Source: Eimeria necatrix (lineage: Eukaryota; Apicomplexa; Conoidasida; Eucoccidiorida; Eimeriidae). From it: DNA of 22,500 nt. Positions 1-10,146 of the stretch are shown in pieces. Where the stretch lies: positions 1 through 22,500 of the forward strand of contig NW_013654434.1 of assembly GCF_000499385.1 (NCBI RefSeq), read 5' to 3'. A model generated the notes under the pieces. The model saw only the letters and a program-made list of their open reading frames with translations, searched no databases and was not told the origin of the DNA. Numbering within the stretch: position 1 is the stretch's first letter; every line of letters begins with the position of its first letter. The position numbers and the translations under genes were made by a program.

Positions 1-2
1 CC

Positions 3-349
3 GGGGCCCCCGCGGAGGAGGGGGGGGCCCCCGGGGGGCCCCCCTCGCTGCTGCAGCAGGCGTTCGAAGAGCAGCAGCGGCTGATGGAAAAGAAGAGACA
101 AGTGCTGGACAAAATGGCGGAGTTGGCGCTGCTGGAGACGAAGTGGGGCGAAGCTTTGGAAGCAGAAGGAGAAGGGCCTTTGCTGCAGCAAATCGCAGCA
201 GCAGCAAAAGAGTTGGAGACACTGCAGCTGCGGAAGCTGGAGCTGCAAGGAGACAGAGTGCGTTTTCAGAAGCAGAGTGCGGAGTTGGAGGCGAAGCAGG
301 ACGCGCGGCAGCGGCTGCAGCAGCAGGTGCAGCAGCTGCAGCAGCAGCT

Positions 350-382
<33 letters not shown>

Positions 383-1807
383 AGCCGAACTCGACGAACT
401 CGAGGCCGGCCTCCGCGAACGCCAGGAACAGCTGCTCGAACTCAAGACCGAGATCGAAGCAGCAAGGTCTCGGAAAGAAGAACTTGCTGCTGAGTTCGAA
501 GAAAGGAGACAGCAGTTTCTCGAGGCGCTGTCTCCTTTGGAAGCAAAAGTTGCTGCTAGGGAAAAAGAGGGGACAGCTCTTGAGGGAATCCGAAAAGACG
601 GAATTGATAAAGTGAGGAAAATGAAAGAACAACTTGCATGCAGGACTTTGCTGCGGGAAGCAGTGGAGAGACACCGCAGGATGGAGACAGCTGAGCGCGA
701 CGCAGCGGAGCAGCAAACTGCAGCAGCAAGGAGACAGATGCGGGAGGAGTTGGAGACACTTGAGGTGTCTCTGCGGCGGGACGATTTGCTGCCAGCAACG
801 CGGAGCGTGCTGCTGCAGCGGCGCGCGCTGCTGCTGCAGCAGCACCGCGAAGCAGCGCAGCAGCAGCTGCAGCAAGCCCGCGGGGCCCAAGGAGACCTTT
901 TTCTCGCCCTCGAAGCCCGCAGCATTGTCCGCCACAGAAGCAACTTGGGTCTCTGTCGATTTCTCGCGCAGCAGCAGCAAGGAGACCCCACAAACGCGGC
1001 CAAGGCGCAGCAGCTGCTGCTGGCGCTGCATGCGTTTGAGCAGCAGCGCGGGGAGACGCTGCTGCTGCTGGAGCGGGCCCGCGGGCTCGCCCGCAGCAGC
1101 AACTTGGGCCCCGAGGTGCAGCGGCTCTTCGGAGACAATCTGTCTCCTGAGGAGGCCTTGCGAGCTGCAGCAAAGGACTTGGAGACAGAAATCGAGGAGA
1201 CACAAAGGCGGCTGGCCCTCAGCAGCAAGCGCCGCTCGCGGGCGCGCCGGGCGCTCCTCGCGCTGCCGCCGGAGGAGACGATCCCGGGGATCGGCCCTGG
1301 GATCGTCTCCGCCCCACAGGAGACGATCCCGGGGAGCGGCGAGCCCGGGATCGCCTCCGCCCCACGATCCCAGTGCGCGGACCGCGGCCCCACAGGGGCC
1401 ACGCGGACGGAGCTGAAGCAGCAGCTGCAGGAGGCTTTGACGATGGTCTCCTTTTACTCGCAGCGGCTGCTGCTGCTGCAGCAGCAGCAGCAGCAGCTGC
1501 CGCGCAGCTACCCAGACCGCCTTGCTGCAGCAAGGGCCCTCTGGGCCCAAGCAGCAAAAGACTTCACCACTTCCGAAGCAAAACTCGAGGCCTGTGGGGC
1601 CTCCCCGGAGGCCCTCGAGGCCCTGGGGACAGCTCAGGAGGGTCTCCTGGAAGTGGAGGACTTTGCGGAGGAGACAGAAGAGGAGCAGCGCGACGAGGAG
1701 ACACTTGCTGCTTATCCGGATGATGAAAGTGTCCCCGACGAGCAGCTGCTGGCTGTCCCCGTCGTCGACTCCGTCTCCTTCGTCGACATGCTGCAGCAGG
1801 TCCTGCT

Positions 1808-1840
<33 letters not shown>

Positions 1841-1894
1841 AGAGCGGGGGCCGCAGCAGCAAGAGCGGCCGCGCGAGGAGGCGGGGGGCCCGCT

Positions 1895-1933
<39 letters not shown>

Positions 1934-3635
1934 GGAGGAGACGCTGGGGGAGGTGGAGGCCAGGGCCATTGTGGACCTGCTGCAGCAAAAGGAGACTCGC
2001 GCGAAGGAGACCCTCGAGGCGCTGCAGCAGGAACTCGGGGCCGACGACTTGCTGCTGCAGCAGGTGCTGCAGCAGCAGCAGCAGCAGCAGGAGACACCAG
2101 GGGCCCCCGAAGCAGCAGCAGAAGAAGAGTTCGAAGAAGACTTCGAGTGGGTGCTCCAGGAAGCTGGGGAGACACCCGAAGCTCCGGAAATGGAGACACA
2201 AATGGAGACGCAAATGGAGACACAAAAGACAGAAAAGGAGACACAAAAAGAGACACAAAAAACAGAAAAAGAGACACAAAAAGAGACACAAAAAACAGAA
2301 AAAGAGACACAAAAAGAGACACAAAAGACAGAAAAAGAGACACAAAAGGAGACACGAGGGGGCTTCGTAAGGACTTTGGAGACTGTGGAGGAACTGACGG
2401 AAGAGAGTTCCCAAGAGGAGGCGCATCAGGAGACGGAGACAGAAGCTGCTGCTGCTGCTGCTGCAGCAGACCGAGCAGCAGATGCAGCAGCAGATGCAGC
2501 AACAGACGCAGCAGCAGATCCAGCAGCAGATCCAGCAGCAGATCCAGCAGCAGATCCAGCAGCATATCCAGCAACAGACGCAGCAACAGACGCAGCAGCA
2601 GATGCAGCAGCAGATGCAGCAGCAGATGCAGCAGCAGATGCGGCAGCAGATGCAGCAGAAGATGCAGCAGAAGATGCAGCAGAAGATGCAGCAGCAGATG
2701 CAGAAGCAGATGCAGAAGCAGATGCAGCAGCAGATGCAGCAGCAGATGCAGAAGTAGATGCAGCAGCAGATGTAGCAGCAGATGCAGCAACAGATGAGGC
2801 AGCAGATGAGGCAGCAGATGCAGCAACTGATGCGGCAGCAGATGCAGCAGCAGGTGCAGAAGCAGATGCTGCAGCAGATGCGGCAGCAGATGCTGCAGCA
2901 GACGCAGCAGCGGGGACGGATGCTGCAGCAGATGCTGCAGCAGACGCAGCAGCAGGGACGGAGACTGCAGCTGCGGAGACAGAAACTGCAGCAGCAGGAA
3001 CGGAGACTGCAGCTGCGGTGACAGAGACTGCAGCAGCAGAGACTGCAGCAGCAGAGACTGCAGCAGCAGAGACTGCAGCAGCAGAGACTGCAGCAGCAGT
3101 TGGAGAAGCTGCAGCAGAGGGGGCTGGAGAAGACTCAGAAGCAGCAGCAGCAGACACGGAAACAGCAGCTGCTGCAGAAACAGCAACAGCAGCAGCAGCA
3201 GACACGGAAACAGCAGCTGCTGCAGAAACAGCAACAGCAGCAGCAGCAGAAACCGAAACAGCAGCAGCAGGGACAGAAACAGCAGCAGCAGATACAGAAA
3301 CAGCAGCAGCAGCAAAGACAGAAACAGCAGCAGCAGAAACCGGAACAGCAGCAGCTGAAACAGAAACAGCAGCAGAGACAGAAACAGCAACAGCAGCATC
3401 AGCAAAAACAGCTCCAGCAGCAGCAGAAGCTCCAGCAGCAGCAGAAGCTCCAGCAGCAGCAGAAACTCCAGCAGCAGCAGAAACATCAGCAGCTGAGGCG
3501 GAGACAGCAGCAGCAGAAACCCCAGCAGCTGAAGCAGCAACAGCAACAGCAACAGCAGAAGCTGCTGCAGCAGAAGATTCCGTGGAAGAGGAGGAGGGAT
3601 CGACGGAGACAGGAACAGAGGGAGCGAAGGAGTAG
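3..3635 (+). CDS. Gene A: large coiled-coil Gln/Ala-rich protein, 5'-partial
   Basis: The frame is open from the window edge; the first Met is at 84, but the upstream codons (ending SLLQQAFEEQQRL) read as the same coiled coil, so the true start or an exon boundary probably lies to the left. From Met84 there are 1183 residues, ending in an acidic tail (EEEEGSTETGTEGAKE) and TAG. Order: charged heptad-like coiled coil (84-1270) with Gln runs near 345-380; a 15-residue repeat (ETIPG..) at 1274-1358; more coiled coil with Gln runs near 1490, 1808 and 1904; an 11-residue Lys/Glu/Thr/Gln repeat (2221-2355); then a long Ala-rich segment, mostly D-A-A-A then E-T-A-A-A (2450-3560). No catalytic motif, signal peptide or membrane segment is visible. 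The same CAG repeat is read as Gln in the first half and Ala (GCA) in the second. I do not recognise the family; a structural or cytoskeletal role is only a guess. Confidence 0.75.
1274..1358 (+). repeat. Tandem 45-nt repeat with inverted-repeat arms in gene A
   Basis: Two direct copies 45 nt apart. Copy one has 12-nt arms GGAGACGATCCC (1274-1285) and GGGATCGTCTCC (1299-1310), a perfect inverted repeat. Copy two (1319-1330 and 1347-1358) differs by one base in the right arm (GCC for GTC), which would still allow a G-U pair in RNA. The same CTGGGATCGT/ACGATCCCAG palindrome recurs in gene B at 8211-8241. Confidence 0.85.
2221..2355 (+). repeat. 33-nt coding minisatellite (Q-K-T-E-K-E-T-Q-K-E-T) x4
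   Basis: Four near-identical 33-nt units rich in AAAAGAGACACA encode an 11-residue Lys/Glu/Thr/Gln unit. It is preceded by three M-E-T-Q units (2191-2226). The segment is A-rich and purine-biased, unlike the GC-rich flanks, and stays in frame with gene A. Confidence 0.85.
2450..3560 (+). repeat. 12-nt GCAGCAGATGCA-type coding repeat array
   Basis: A long array of CAG-derived units, mainly a 12-nt unit read as Asp-Ala-Ala-Ala in the gene A frame, grading into Glu-Thr-Ala-Ala-Ala and Pro-Ala-Ala-Ala forms. Nearby frames are also largely open because CAG repeats contain no stop, but only the gene A frame is open throughout; the Gln frame is broken by TAG near 2755. Confidence 0.85.
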
Positions 3636-3644
3636 GGACAGGAG

Positions 3645-3693
<49 letters not shown>

Positions 3694-3821
3694 GGAGACC
3701 CTCTCGCGGGCCACACGCGAGGGCTAGGCCCTTCTTTGGGGCTGCATGCAGACAGCGGAAAAAATAAATTCCATGAAAAGGACGGAGCTCGGGCAGCGGC
3801 AGGAGACGCATCAAGACAAAG

Positions 3822-3857
<36 letters not shown>

Positions 3858-4175
3858 AGCAGCAGCAGCAGCCTCACTGCGGCGCGCGCTTCATTTGTCA
3901 GAGGCGGACCCCACAACGGCCGCCTTAGAAAGAGACTTTGGTTTATTTTACAGCAGCAGCTGCTGCAGCAGCAGCAGCTGCAGCAGTGGCTGCAGCAGTG
4001 GCTGCAGCAGTGGCTGCAGCAGTGGCTGCAGCAGCAGCTGCTGCTGCTGCAGCAGCAGCAGCAGGTGGACCAGCTGCGGCCCGCAGTGTCTCCCGTCTTC
4101 GCCGGCTGCTTAGTTCGTCATTTGGGCCTTGGCGCTGGAGTTTGATCTGCTGCTGAAAGTGTCCCTAGATTAGGT

Positions 4176-4209
<34 letters not shown>

Positions 4210-4714
4210 GGTTTTATTATTTTTGCTGCTGCACCGCCCGGCTGTCTCCCTGTGGCGAGCTGGCTGCTGGCTGCGGCAGAGACGCGTAGCACTGCCAGCA
4301 GCAGCAGCAGCAGCAGCAGGTCCCCCCGCAGCAGCAGCAGCCCCCCAGCAGCAGCAGCAGCAGCAGAATCTCAGCAGCAGCAGCAGCAGCAGCGCCAGCA
4401 GCAGCAGCAGCTCTTGCTGCTGCTGCTGCTGGCTTACTTATTTCTCATTCTGCATCTTTTTTAAGCTCAGGCTGACCAGTGAGGAGACAGCTGAAGATTT
4501 ATTATTAGCCTCCGTTTGCTGCAGCAGCTGTCTCCTTCAGCAGCAGCAGGCCAGGGGGATTGAAAGGAGACACAGACGAATTTCTATTTGTTATTATTCT
4601 TGCTGCTGCTGCGGCTGCTCCTGCTGCTGCTGCTGCTGCTTGTGCTGCTGCTGCTGCTTGTGCTGCTGCTTGTGCTGCTGCTGCTGCAGTTTACAGCGCT
4701 GCTGCCGCTGCTTT

Positions 4715-4751
<37 letters not shown>

Positions 4752-4837
4752 GAGGGGAGACTCGGGAGACTCGCCTCTCCTGTCTCCGTGCGGGAGTCCC
4801 TTAGGTGGAAGGGAAGCTGTAGCTGGAAGCTGTAGCT
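3636..4837. other. Gene-free stretch downstream of gene A, rich in CAG/CTG tracts
   Basis: I see no supportable gene. It holds (CAG)n just after the gene A stop (3646-3690), a (CTG)n/(CAG)n palindrome (3841-3872), a 12-bp TGGCTGCAGCAG repeat of four copies (3981-4028), (CTG)n at 4178-4208, CAG runs at 4300-4410 and long CTG runs at 4600-4752. The GGAGAC hexamer recurs in both orientations (4484, 4527, 4566, 4756-4790). The 3' UTR of gene A is presumably at the left end. Confidence 0.6.
3841..3872. repeat. Perfect (CTG)n(CAG)n palindrome
   Basis: CTG repeats switch to CAG repeats at a central CTGCAG, giving 16-nt perfectly complementary arms (centre 3856/3857). The CTG side extends further left to about 3822. 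Confidence 0.85.
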
Positions 4838-4920
4838 AGGGTTTAGGGTTTAGGGTTTAGGTTTCAGTGTTTAAGGTCTAGGGTTTGCGTTTCAGGGTTT
4901 AGGGTTTAGGGTTTAGGGTT

Positions 4921-5210
4921 TACGTCCGAGGGCCTAGGGTTTAGGTTTCAGTGTTTAAGCGTTGAGGGCAAGCTGCAGGGTCTGGGGCCCGGGCTGTGGC
5001 TGCGGGATCCAGTGTTGAGGGTTTAGGGTTTAGGGTTTAGGGTTTACGTTTTAGGGTTTAGGGTTTAGGGTTTACGTTTTAGGGTTTAGGGTTTAGGGTT
5101 TACCTACGAGGGCCTAGGGTTTGGGGTTCAGTGTTTAATCCTTGAGGGCAGGGTGCAGGGTTTGGGGCCCGAGCCCCAGCTGCAAGACCTAATGCTGAGG
5201 GTTTAGGGTT
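4921..5210 (+). repeat. Diverged 180-bp tandem duplication within the telomere-like block
   Basis: The spacer at 4921-5030 reappears at 5101-5210 at exactly 180 nt offset without gaps. I count about 20 mismatches over the first 100 positions (about 80% identity). Shared landmarks are CGAGGGCCTAGGGTTT, CAGTGTTTAA and TTGAGGGCA. Both heptamers and spacer were duplicated together. Confidence 0.8.
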
Positions 5211-5323
5211 TAGGGTTTAGGGTTTAGGGTTTAGTTAGGGTTTGGGGCCGCCGTGCCTCTTGGGCGCGTTAGGCCGCAGCAGAGGCAGCAGCTAAAACAA
5301 CAATTAAAGAAGCAAACAAAACA

Positions 5324-5360
5324 AATAAAATAAATAAATAAATAAATAAATAAATAAATA
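5324..5360. repeat. TAAA tetranucleotide microsatellite
   Basis: About nine tandem AAAT/TAAA units in an otherwise GC-rich neighbourhood. Confidence 0.9.
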
Positions 5361-5387
5361 GCAATTAATTTGCTGCTGGAGATAATT

Positions 5388-5427
5388 AGCAGCAGCAGCA
5401 GCAGCAGCTGCTGCTGCTGCTGCTGCT
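5388..5427. repeat. Perfect 40-bp (AGC)n/(GCT)n palindrome
   Basis: Seven AGC units run directly into seven TGC units around a central AGCT. The two 20-nt arms are perfectly complementary with no loop, so single strands could fold into a CAG/CTG hairpin. Confidence 0.9.
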
Positions 5428-5931
5428 GCCACGGAGACTGGAGGGACAGAGTGTCTCCTTGCTGCAGTGGCGGCGCGTTGGAACAGCAGATGGCTAGGCT
5501 CACAGCTTTAGGGTTTAGGGTTTAGGGTTTAGGGTTTAGGGTTTAGGGTTTGGGGGTCTGGAGGGGTGGGCCAAAGTGAAGAAAGGAGCCATTAGCAAGC
5601 CCGAAGCATCGACGCCGCCGCTGGGAGACCTCTAGGGTTTAGGGTTTAGGGTTTAGGGTTTTGTCTAGTTGCATGGGTTGAAACTGCCTTTTTAAGGGTT
5701 TAGGGCTTGGAATTAGGGTTTAGGGTTTAGGGTTTAGGGTTTAGGGTTTGACTGCAGGCAACCCCACGTGCACCTGCTGCAGAGACCACCGGAGATCTGG
5801 GGACCGACGGCCCCGCGCAGCAGGGTTTAGGGTTTAGGGTTTAGGGTTTAGGGTTTTGCTGGAGCTCGCTGAGTAGCAGCTTTATTTGGGATGCATTAGG
5901 GTTTAGGGTTTAGGGTTTAGGGTTTAGGGTT

Positions 5932-6363
5932 TCAGGGCCATCAGCAGCAGCGCCTAGCCACGAGACCCCGAGGCAGCTGTCTCCTGCGAGCAGCAAAAAG
6001 AGGCAGCAAAGGAGACTGTTTTTCCTTGCTTCTAATATTGCTGCTGCTGCTGCTGTTGTTGCTGTTGCTGCTGCTGCTGCTGCAGCGGGAAGTTGTGCAC
6101 AGGGCAGCAAGAGTGCAGCAGCAGCAGCAGCAGCGGGGCAGCAGCAGCAGCAGCAGAAATGACACGGCAACGGCGGCAGTGATGCAGCAGCAGCAGAGGA
6201 GGGCCTAGAAGAAGCAGCGTTGCAGCGTTGCAGCAGCAGCAGCAGCAGCAGCAGCAGCTGCAGCAGCTGCTGCAGCAGCAGCTGCAGCAGCAGCAGCTGC
6301 AGCGGAAAGACCTGCACAGCAAAGAAGACAGCTGCGAATCAGTCCCTTTGTCTCTTCTGCAGC
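5932..6363. other. Upstream region of gene B
   Basis: CTG/CAG islands (6040-6085, 6116-6160, 6230-6300) and GGAGAC motifs in both orientations (5981, 6010). The gene B frame is open upstream to an ATG at 6220, but that segment encodes only Ser/Cys runs from CAG repeats and looks like untranslated leader. No TATA-like element is evident. Confidence 0.5.
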
Positions 6364-6565
6364 ATGGGGCCTAGTCGTCCTGGGTTGCAGCAGCAGCAGC
6401 AGCAGCAGCAGCAGCTGCTGCTGCTGCCTCGTGTGCTACTGCTGCTGCTGCTGCTGCTCATGATAGTCTCCTTCGGCAGCGCCTCCCCAGCTGCTGCTGC
6501 TGCACCTGCTGCTGCTGCCTCTGAGCAAGTAGCTGCGTTATCTACAGCTACCCCAAGCCGCAGCA

Positions 6566-6598
<33 letters not shown>

Positions 6599-6882
6599 GC
6601 AGCAGCAACTTGGTGAGTCTTAGGGAGCACATGCACAGCCTTGGGACGAGGAAGCAGAGCTGTCAGTCTGCTTTTGCTGCTGCTGCTACTGCAGCAGCAG
6701 CAGCAGCAGCAGCAACTGGCATCAAGGCTCTGGCCTGGCTCATGGAGACCCTGGGGCCCCTGAGGGTCACTCAGGGGGGGGGGCCCCCAAGGGACAAGTT
6801 GCTGCTGCTGCTGCTGCTGCTGCCGGCCCTGGGTTGTCTCTTCTCAGCCTCAAAGCTGAAAGGGAAGCAAAAAGCTGCGGGC

Positions 6883-6922
<40 letters not shown>

Positions 6923-7406
6923 CGAATGTGACGGGAGGGGAGCCGAGGCAGCAAGAACTAGCGGCAGGAGAAGCAGCAGCAGTGCAGCAGCAGCTGCAAC
7001 AGCTGCAGCAGCAGCAGCGAAATCTCGAGGAGACTCGCCAGCTGCTGCTGCTGCTGCAGCGGGAAAGAGCAGCAGCAAAAGCAGCAGCAGCAGTGCAGGG
7101 CCTCGAGGGCAGCAGGGCAGCAGAGGCTCAGCAAAAGCTGCGCCAGGCCCTGCAGATGAGAGAGGAGCTGCTGCTGCAGCTGCAGCAGCAGCAGCAGCAG
7201 CGGCAGCAGCAGCAGCAGCAGCGGCTGCTGCCTGCAGGCTCCACGGAGGAGACTGTCTCCGCCTGGATAGAAGACATACAAATGGAGCAACAGCGCATGC
7301 AAAAAGAAGCAGCAAAGCTGCAGCAGCTGCAGCAGCAGCAGCAGCTGCAGCAGCAGCAGCAGCAGAGAACTCGCGAGGCACAAGCAGCAGACGGCAAAGA
7401 TCGGGC

Positions 7407-7439
<33 letters not shown>

Positions 7440-7470
7440 GAAAAAAAGTCCAGCCGCTGAGCCTCAGACG

Positions 7471-7506
<36 letters not shown>

Positions 7507-9034
7507 AAGAAGCAGAGGCACCAGCAGCTTCTTGCAGTACTGAAAGATATGCAGTACCGACTGCAGCGGGAGCAGCAAACGCAGCAGCAGCTGCAGCAGG
7601 AGCTGCAGCAGGAGAAGCAGCAGCTGCAGCAAAGGGAAGAACAGCTCGATGAAGAGCTGTCGCAGCTGCGACTGCAGCAGCAGCAGCTGGAGCAGCAGCA
7701 GCAGCAGCAGCAAAGCGCTGAACGCGAGGCGCTGCAGCGCGCAGCCAGAAGCGCCGCGCTGCAGCAAGAGCTGCAGCAAAGAGACAAAGAATTGGAGACA
7801 CAGCAGCAGCAGCTAAACAACTTGTTGGAGACAGGCAGCAACGGAGACACAAAAACGGACTTTGCTGCCTTCGAGCTGCAGCAGCTGCAGCAGCTGCAGC
7901 AGCAGCTGCAGCAGTACTTTCGCCCCAAGGCCTTCCGCGCCACAGCGGAGCAGCAGCGCGAACTTGCTGCTGCAGCAGAAGAGCTTGCCGTTTTGCTTCC
8001 CGAAGAGCAGCAGCTGCTGCAGGCGCAGCTGCAGCAGCAGCAGCAGCAGCAGCAGCGGCAGCCGCGGCAGGTTTTGGCTGCTGCAGCAGAAGCAGTGCAG
8101 CAAGCGAAGAGACAGGTGGGGGCCCTGGAAGAAGCAGCAGCTTCTTCTGCTGCAGCCCCCGAGGCTTTTGCTGCTGCGCGGCACCAGCAGCTGCTGCTGC
8201 TGCTGGGGAACTGGGATCGTCTCCTCCAGACACGATCCCAGCAGCCCCAGGCCGAGCTGCTGTGGGGCCCCACACTTAGGGGCCCCCAGTTGCTGCGCAG
8301 AAACCTCAGAGGGTCTGCTGCAGCAGCAGATTATTTGGGGGCCCTGGGGGCCCTTTTAAGGGACACTGCAGCACTGCAGCGGGGCGCAGCAGCAGCGCAG
8401 CAGCAGCTGCAGCGGCTGCTCACCCAGGAGCGGCTGCTGCAGCAGCTGCAGCAGCAGGGGCCGCAGGCCCTCGCAGCAGCAGCAGCAGCAGCAGCAGCAG
8501 CGCCCTCGCCAGAGACAGTGCAGCAGCTAACAGCAGTGAAGTGGGCAGCAGCAAAAAGGCGGAAAGAAGAGATAAGGCAGCAGCAGGAAAAGTCGCAGCA
8601 GCGGGTGCTGCAGTGCCTCAAAGACATGCAAGCAGCAGCAGCAGCAGCATTAGGAGCAGCAGCAGCAGGAGCAGCAGCAGCAGCAAAGGGCCCGAGGGGC
8701 CTGCAGCTGCTGCACTTTCCCTTTCTTGTGGTGCTGCTGAAGGAGACAGCGCGGCAGCAGCAGCAAGCCAACGAGCTGCAGCTGCTGCAGGCGAAAACGA
8801 AGCAGCAGCTGCAGCAGGAAACCCTAGAGGACTTTGCTGCTGCAGCAGCAGCAGCAATAGAAAGAAGCAAAACCTTCGGAAATAACTTCGAAACCCTCCA
8901 GGCCTTCAGCAAGGCCCGCGTGCATGCACTGCAGCAGCAGCAGCAGGCGCTTGCTGCGCTGCAGCAAGCAGCAGAGACACTGGCGGAGGCATACACGGAG
9001 ACAGACAAAAAAAGGAGACAAGCAGCAGCAGGCA

Positions 9035-9067
<33 letters not shown>

Positions 9068-9469
9068 GCAGAGAACGAGCCAAGAAAGAACTGAAGAAGC
9101 ACGTGCTGCTGTGGTACCCGCAGGCAGCGCGCATAAAGGGCACAAGAAGCCACATGCAGCAGCAGCAGCAGCAGCAGCGGCAGCAGCAGCAGCAGCAGCA
9201 GCGGCAGCAGCGGCAGCAGCAGCAGCTGAAGCCAGCTGCCAGAATGCGGACGTCATCGATGCCTGCAAAAGCAAGGCAGTCACGCGCAGCAGCAGCGCAG
9301 CGGCAGCCAGGGACAGCAGCAGCAGCAGCAGCAGCAGCAGCTGCTGCTGCTGCTGCTGCTCCCAAAAAAGGGACCCAAAAAGAGACAGCAAGGACACCTG
9401 ACATGCAGGAGCTGCTGAGGAAGGCCCTCGAAGCAATCAGCGATGGAGAAGGGTTCATACAAACGGAGA

Positions 9470-9523
<54 letters not shown>

Positions 9524-9674
9524 GGCAGGGGCCCCACAAGGAGCAGCAAACTGCTAGGGCACGCTGGGGGCCCCCTCAGATGCCGCTTCAGCAGCTGGCG
9601 GAGGAGGCGGGGGAGGAGGAAGAAGAGGAAGAAGAGGGACACAGTCAGCAGCAGCAGCTGCAACTGCAGCAGCC

Positions 9675-9707
<33 letters not shown>

Positions 9708-9720
9708 GCAGTCTCAGTAG
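6364..9720 (+). CDS. Gene B: large Gln-rich coiled-coil protein with N-terminal hydrophobic segment
   Basis: I chose the ATG at 6364 (about 1118 residues) because a Leu-rich hydrophobic stretch ending MIVSFGSAS follows within 20-40 residues and resembles a signal peptide or anchor; an in-frame ATG at 6220 adds only Ser/Cys repeats. A second Leu-rich stretch ends LPALGCLFSA (6799-6850). Leu from CTG repeats can mimic membrane segments, so both are tentative. From 6855 to about 9110 the protein is heptad-like coiled coil with many Gln runs. The tail has basic segments, Ala runs, ELLRKALEAISDGEGF (9410-9455) and an acidic block (EEEEEEEE) before a Gln-rich end. A G10 homopolymer near 6774-6783 and a good-looking donor (GTGAGT, 6613) leave the N-terminal model uncertain. 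Family not recognised. Confidence 0.72.
8211..8241 (+). repeat. Inverted repeat CTGGGATCGT...ACGATCCCAG in gene B
   Basis: Perfect 10-nt arms (8211-8220, 8232-8241) separated by 11 nt, inside coding sequence. The same core palindrome occurs twice in gene A at 1274-1358. Confidence 0.85.
8261..8287 (+). repeat. GGGGCCCC minisatellite unit inside the gene B ORF
   Basis: TGTGGGGCCCCACA (8261-8274) is a perfect 14-bp palindrome followed by CTTAGGGGCCCCC. It closely matches one and a half units of the intergenic minisatellite at 10359-10765, yet is read through in frame (residues L-W-G-P-T-L-R-G-P). Confidence 0.75.
9321..9360. repeat. Perfect 40-bp CAG/CTG palindrome in the gene B coding region
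   Basis: (CAG)n meets (CTG)n at 9340/9341 with 20-nt complementary arms. It is read as an unbroken Ala run (GCA then GCT codons) before PKKGTQKE. Confidence 0.88.
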
Positions 9721-9955
9721 AGAGCAGCAACTCTCCCGCTGCTTCACCCCAGCAGCAGGACAAGCGGGTAGAGAAGCATGCGCAGCTAGTGACTGCTGCT
9801 GCTGCTGCTGCTGCAGTTGCTGCTGCTGATGACAAGCCTTCCAGCTGCTGCAGTTGCTGCTGCTGCTGGCCACGGAGTCTCCAGCTGCTGCTGCTGCTCA
9901 AGCTGCGGGGGCCCTTGGGGGCCCCCCAGCATCAGCCGCAGCTGGGGCCCCCCAA

Positions 9956-9983
9956 GTGTCTCCTTTTAAGAAAAAGGAGACAC
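9956..9983. repeat. GTGTCTCCTTTT inverted repeat (hairpin)
   Basis: Arms GTGTCTCCTTTT (9956-9967) and AAAAGGAGACAC (9972-9983) are perfectly complementary over 12 nt with a 4-nt loop. It lies about 235 nt after the gene B stop and is built from the dispersed GGAGAC motif. Confidence 0.85.
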
Positions 9984-10146
9984 ACCAATTTGGGGGCCCG
10001 CAGCAGCAGAAGCAGCAGCAGAAGCTGCAGCAGCACGTTGGAGCAGCAGCACTAAAGAGCAGCAGCAGCAGCAGCAGAGGCAGCAGCAGCAGCAGCAGAA
10101 GCAGACTAACGCAGCGGAAAAGCCCTATGCTGTTTATGTGGGCGCG

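Larger units (their letters stand above)
4838..5931. repeat. Intergenic block of telomere-like TTTAGGG arrays
   Basis: At least ten short TTTAGGG arrays (for example 4838-4860, 4898-4922, 5018-5103, 5198-5235, 5507-5551, 5633-5660, 5713-5750, 5823-5855, 5898-5931) separated by 30-250 nt of unique DNA. All read TTTAGGG on the + strand here. Variant units include TTTACG and TTTCAGG. Coding genes lie on both sides, so this is interstitial sequence and not a chromosome end. Confidence 0.95.

Noticed and set aside
1564..3714. Antisense ORF of 716 codons, almost all Leu
   Set aside because: It is the reverse reading of the CAG-rich gene A, composed of Leu/Gln/Ala runs with no non-repeat domain.
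2426..3916. Antisense ORF of 496 codons, Ala/Ser/Val runs
   Set aside because: Another shadow of the same repeat array; CAG repeats have no stops in any frame.
3938..4835. Small + strand ORFs with Ala, Ser, Cys or Leu runs
   Set aside because: All low complexity from CAG/CTG tracts, with no splice-phase link to gene A or gene B.
4838..5931. Possible true telomere or chromosome end
   Set aside because: Arrays are short, interrupted, occur in both orientations across the window and lie between and within genes.
635..8928. TGCATGCA sites at 635 and 8921 as promoters
   Set aside because: Both lie within coding sequence of genes A and B, with no sign of a nearby start.
6767..9873. Several long minus-strand ORFs under gene B (Ala, Leu and Cys runs)
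   Set aside because: Their content comes only from repeats, while the + strand frame has coiled-coil heptads and varied residues.
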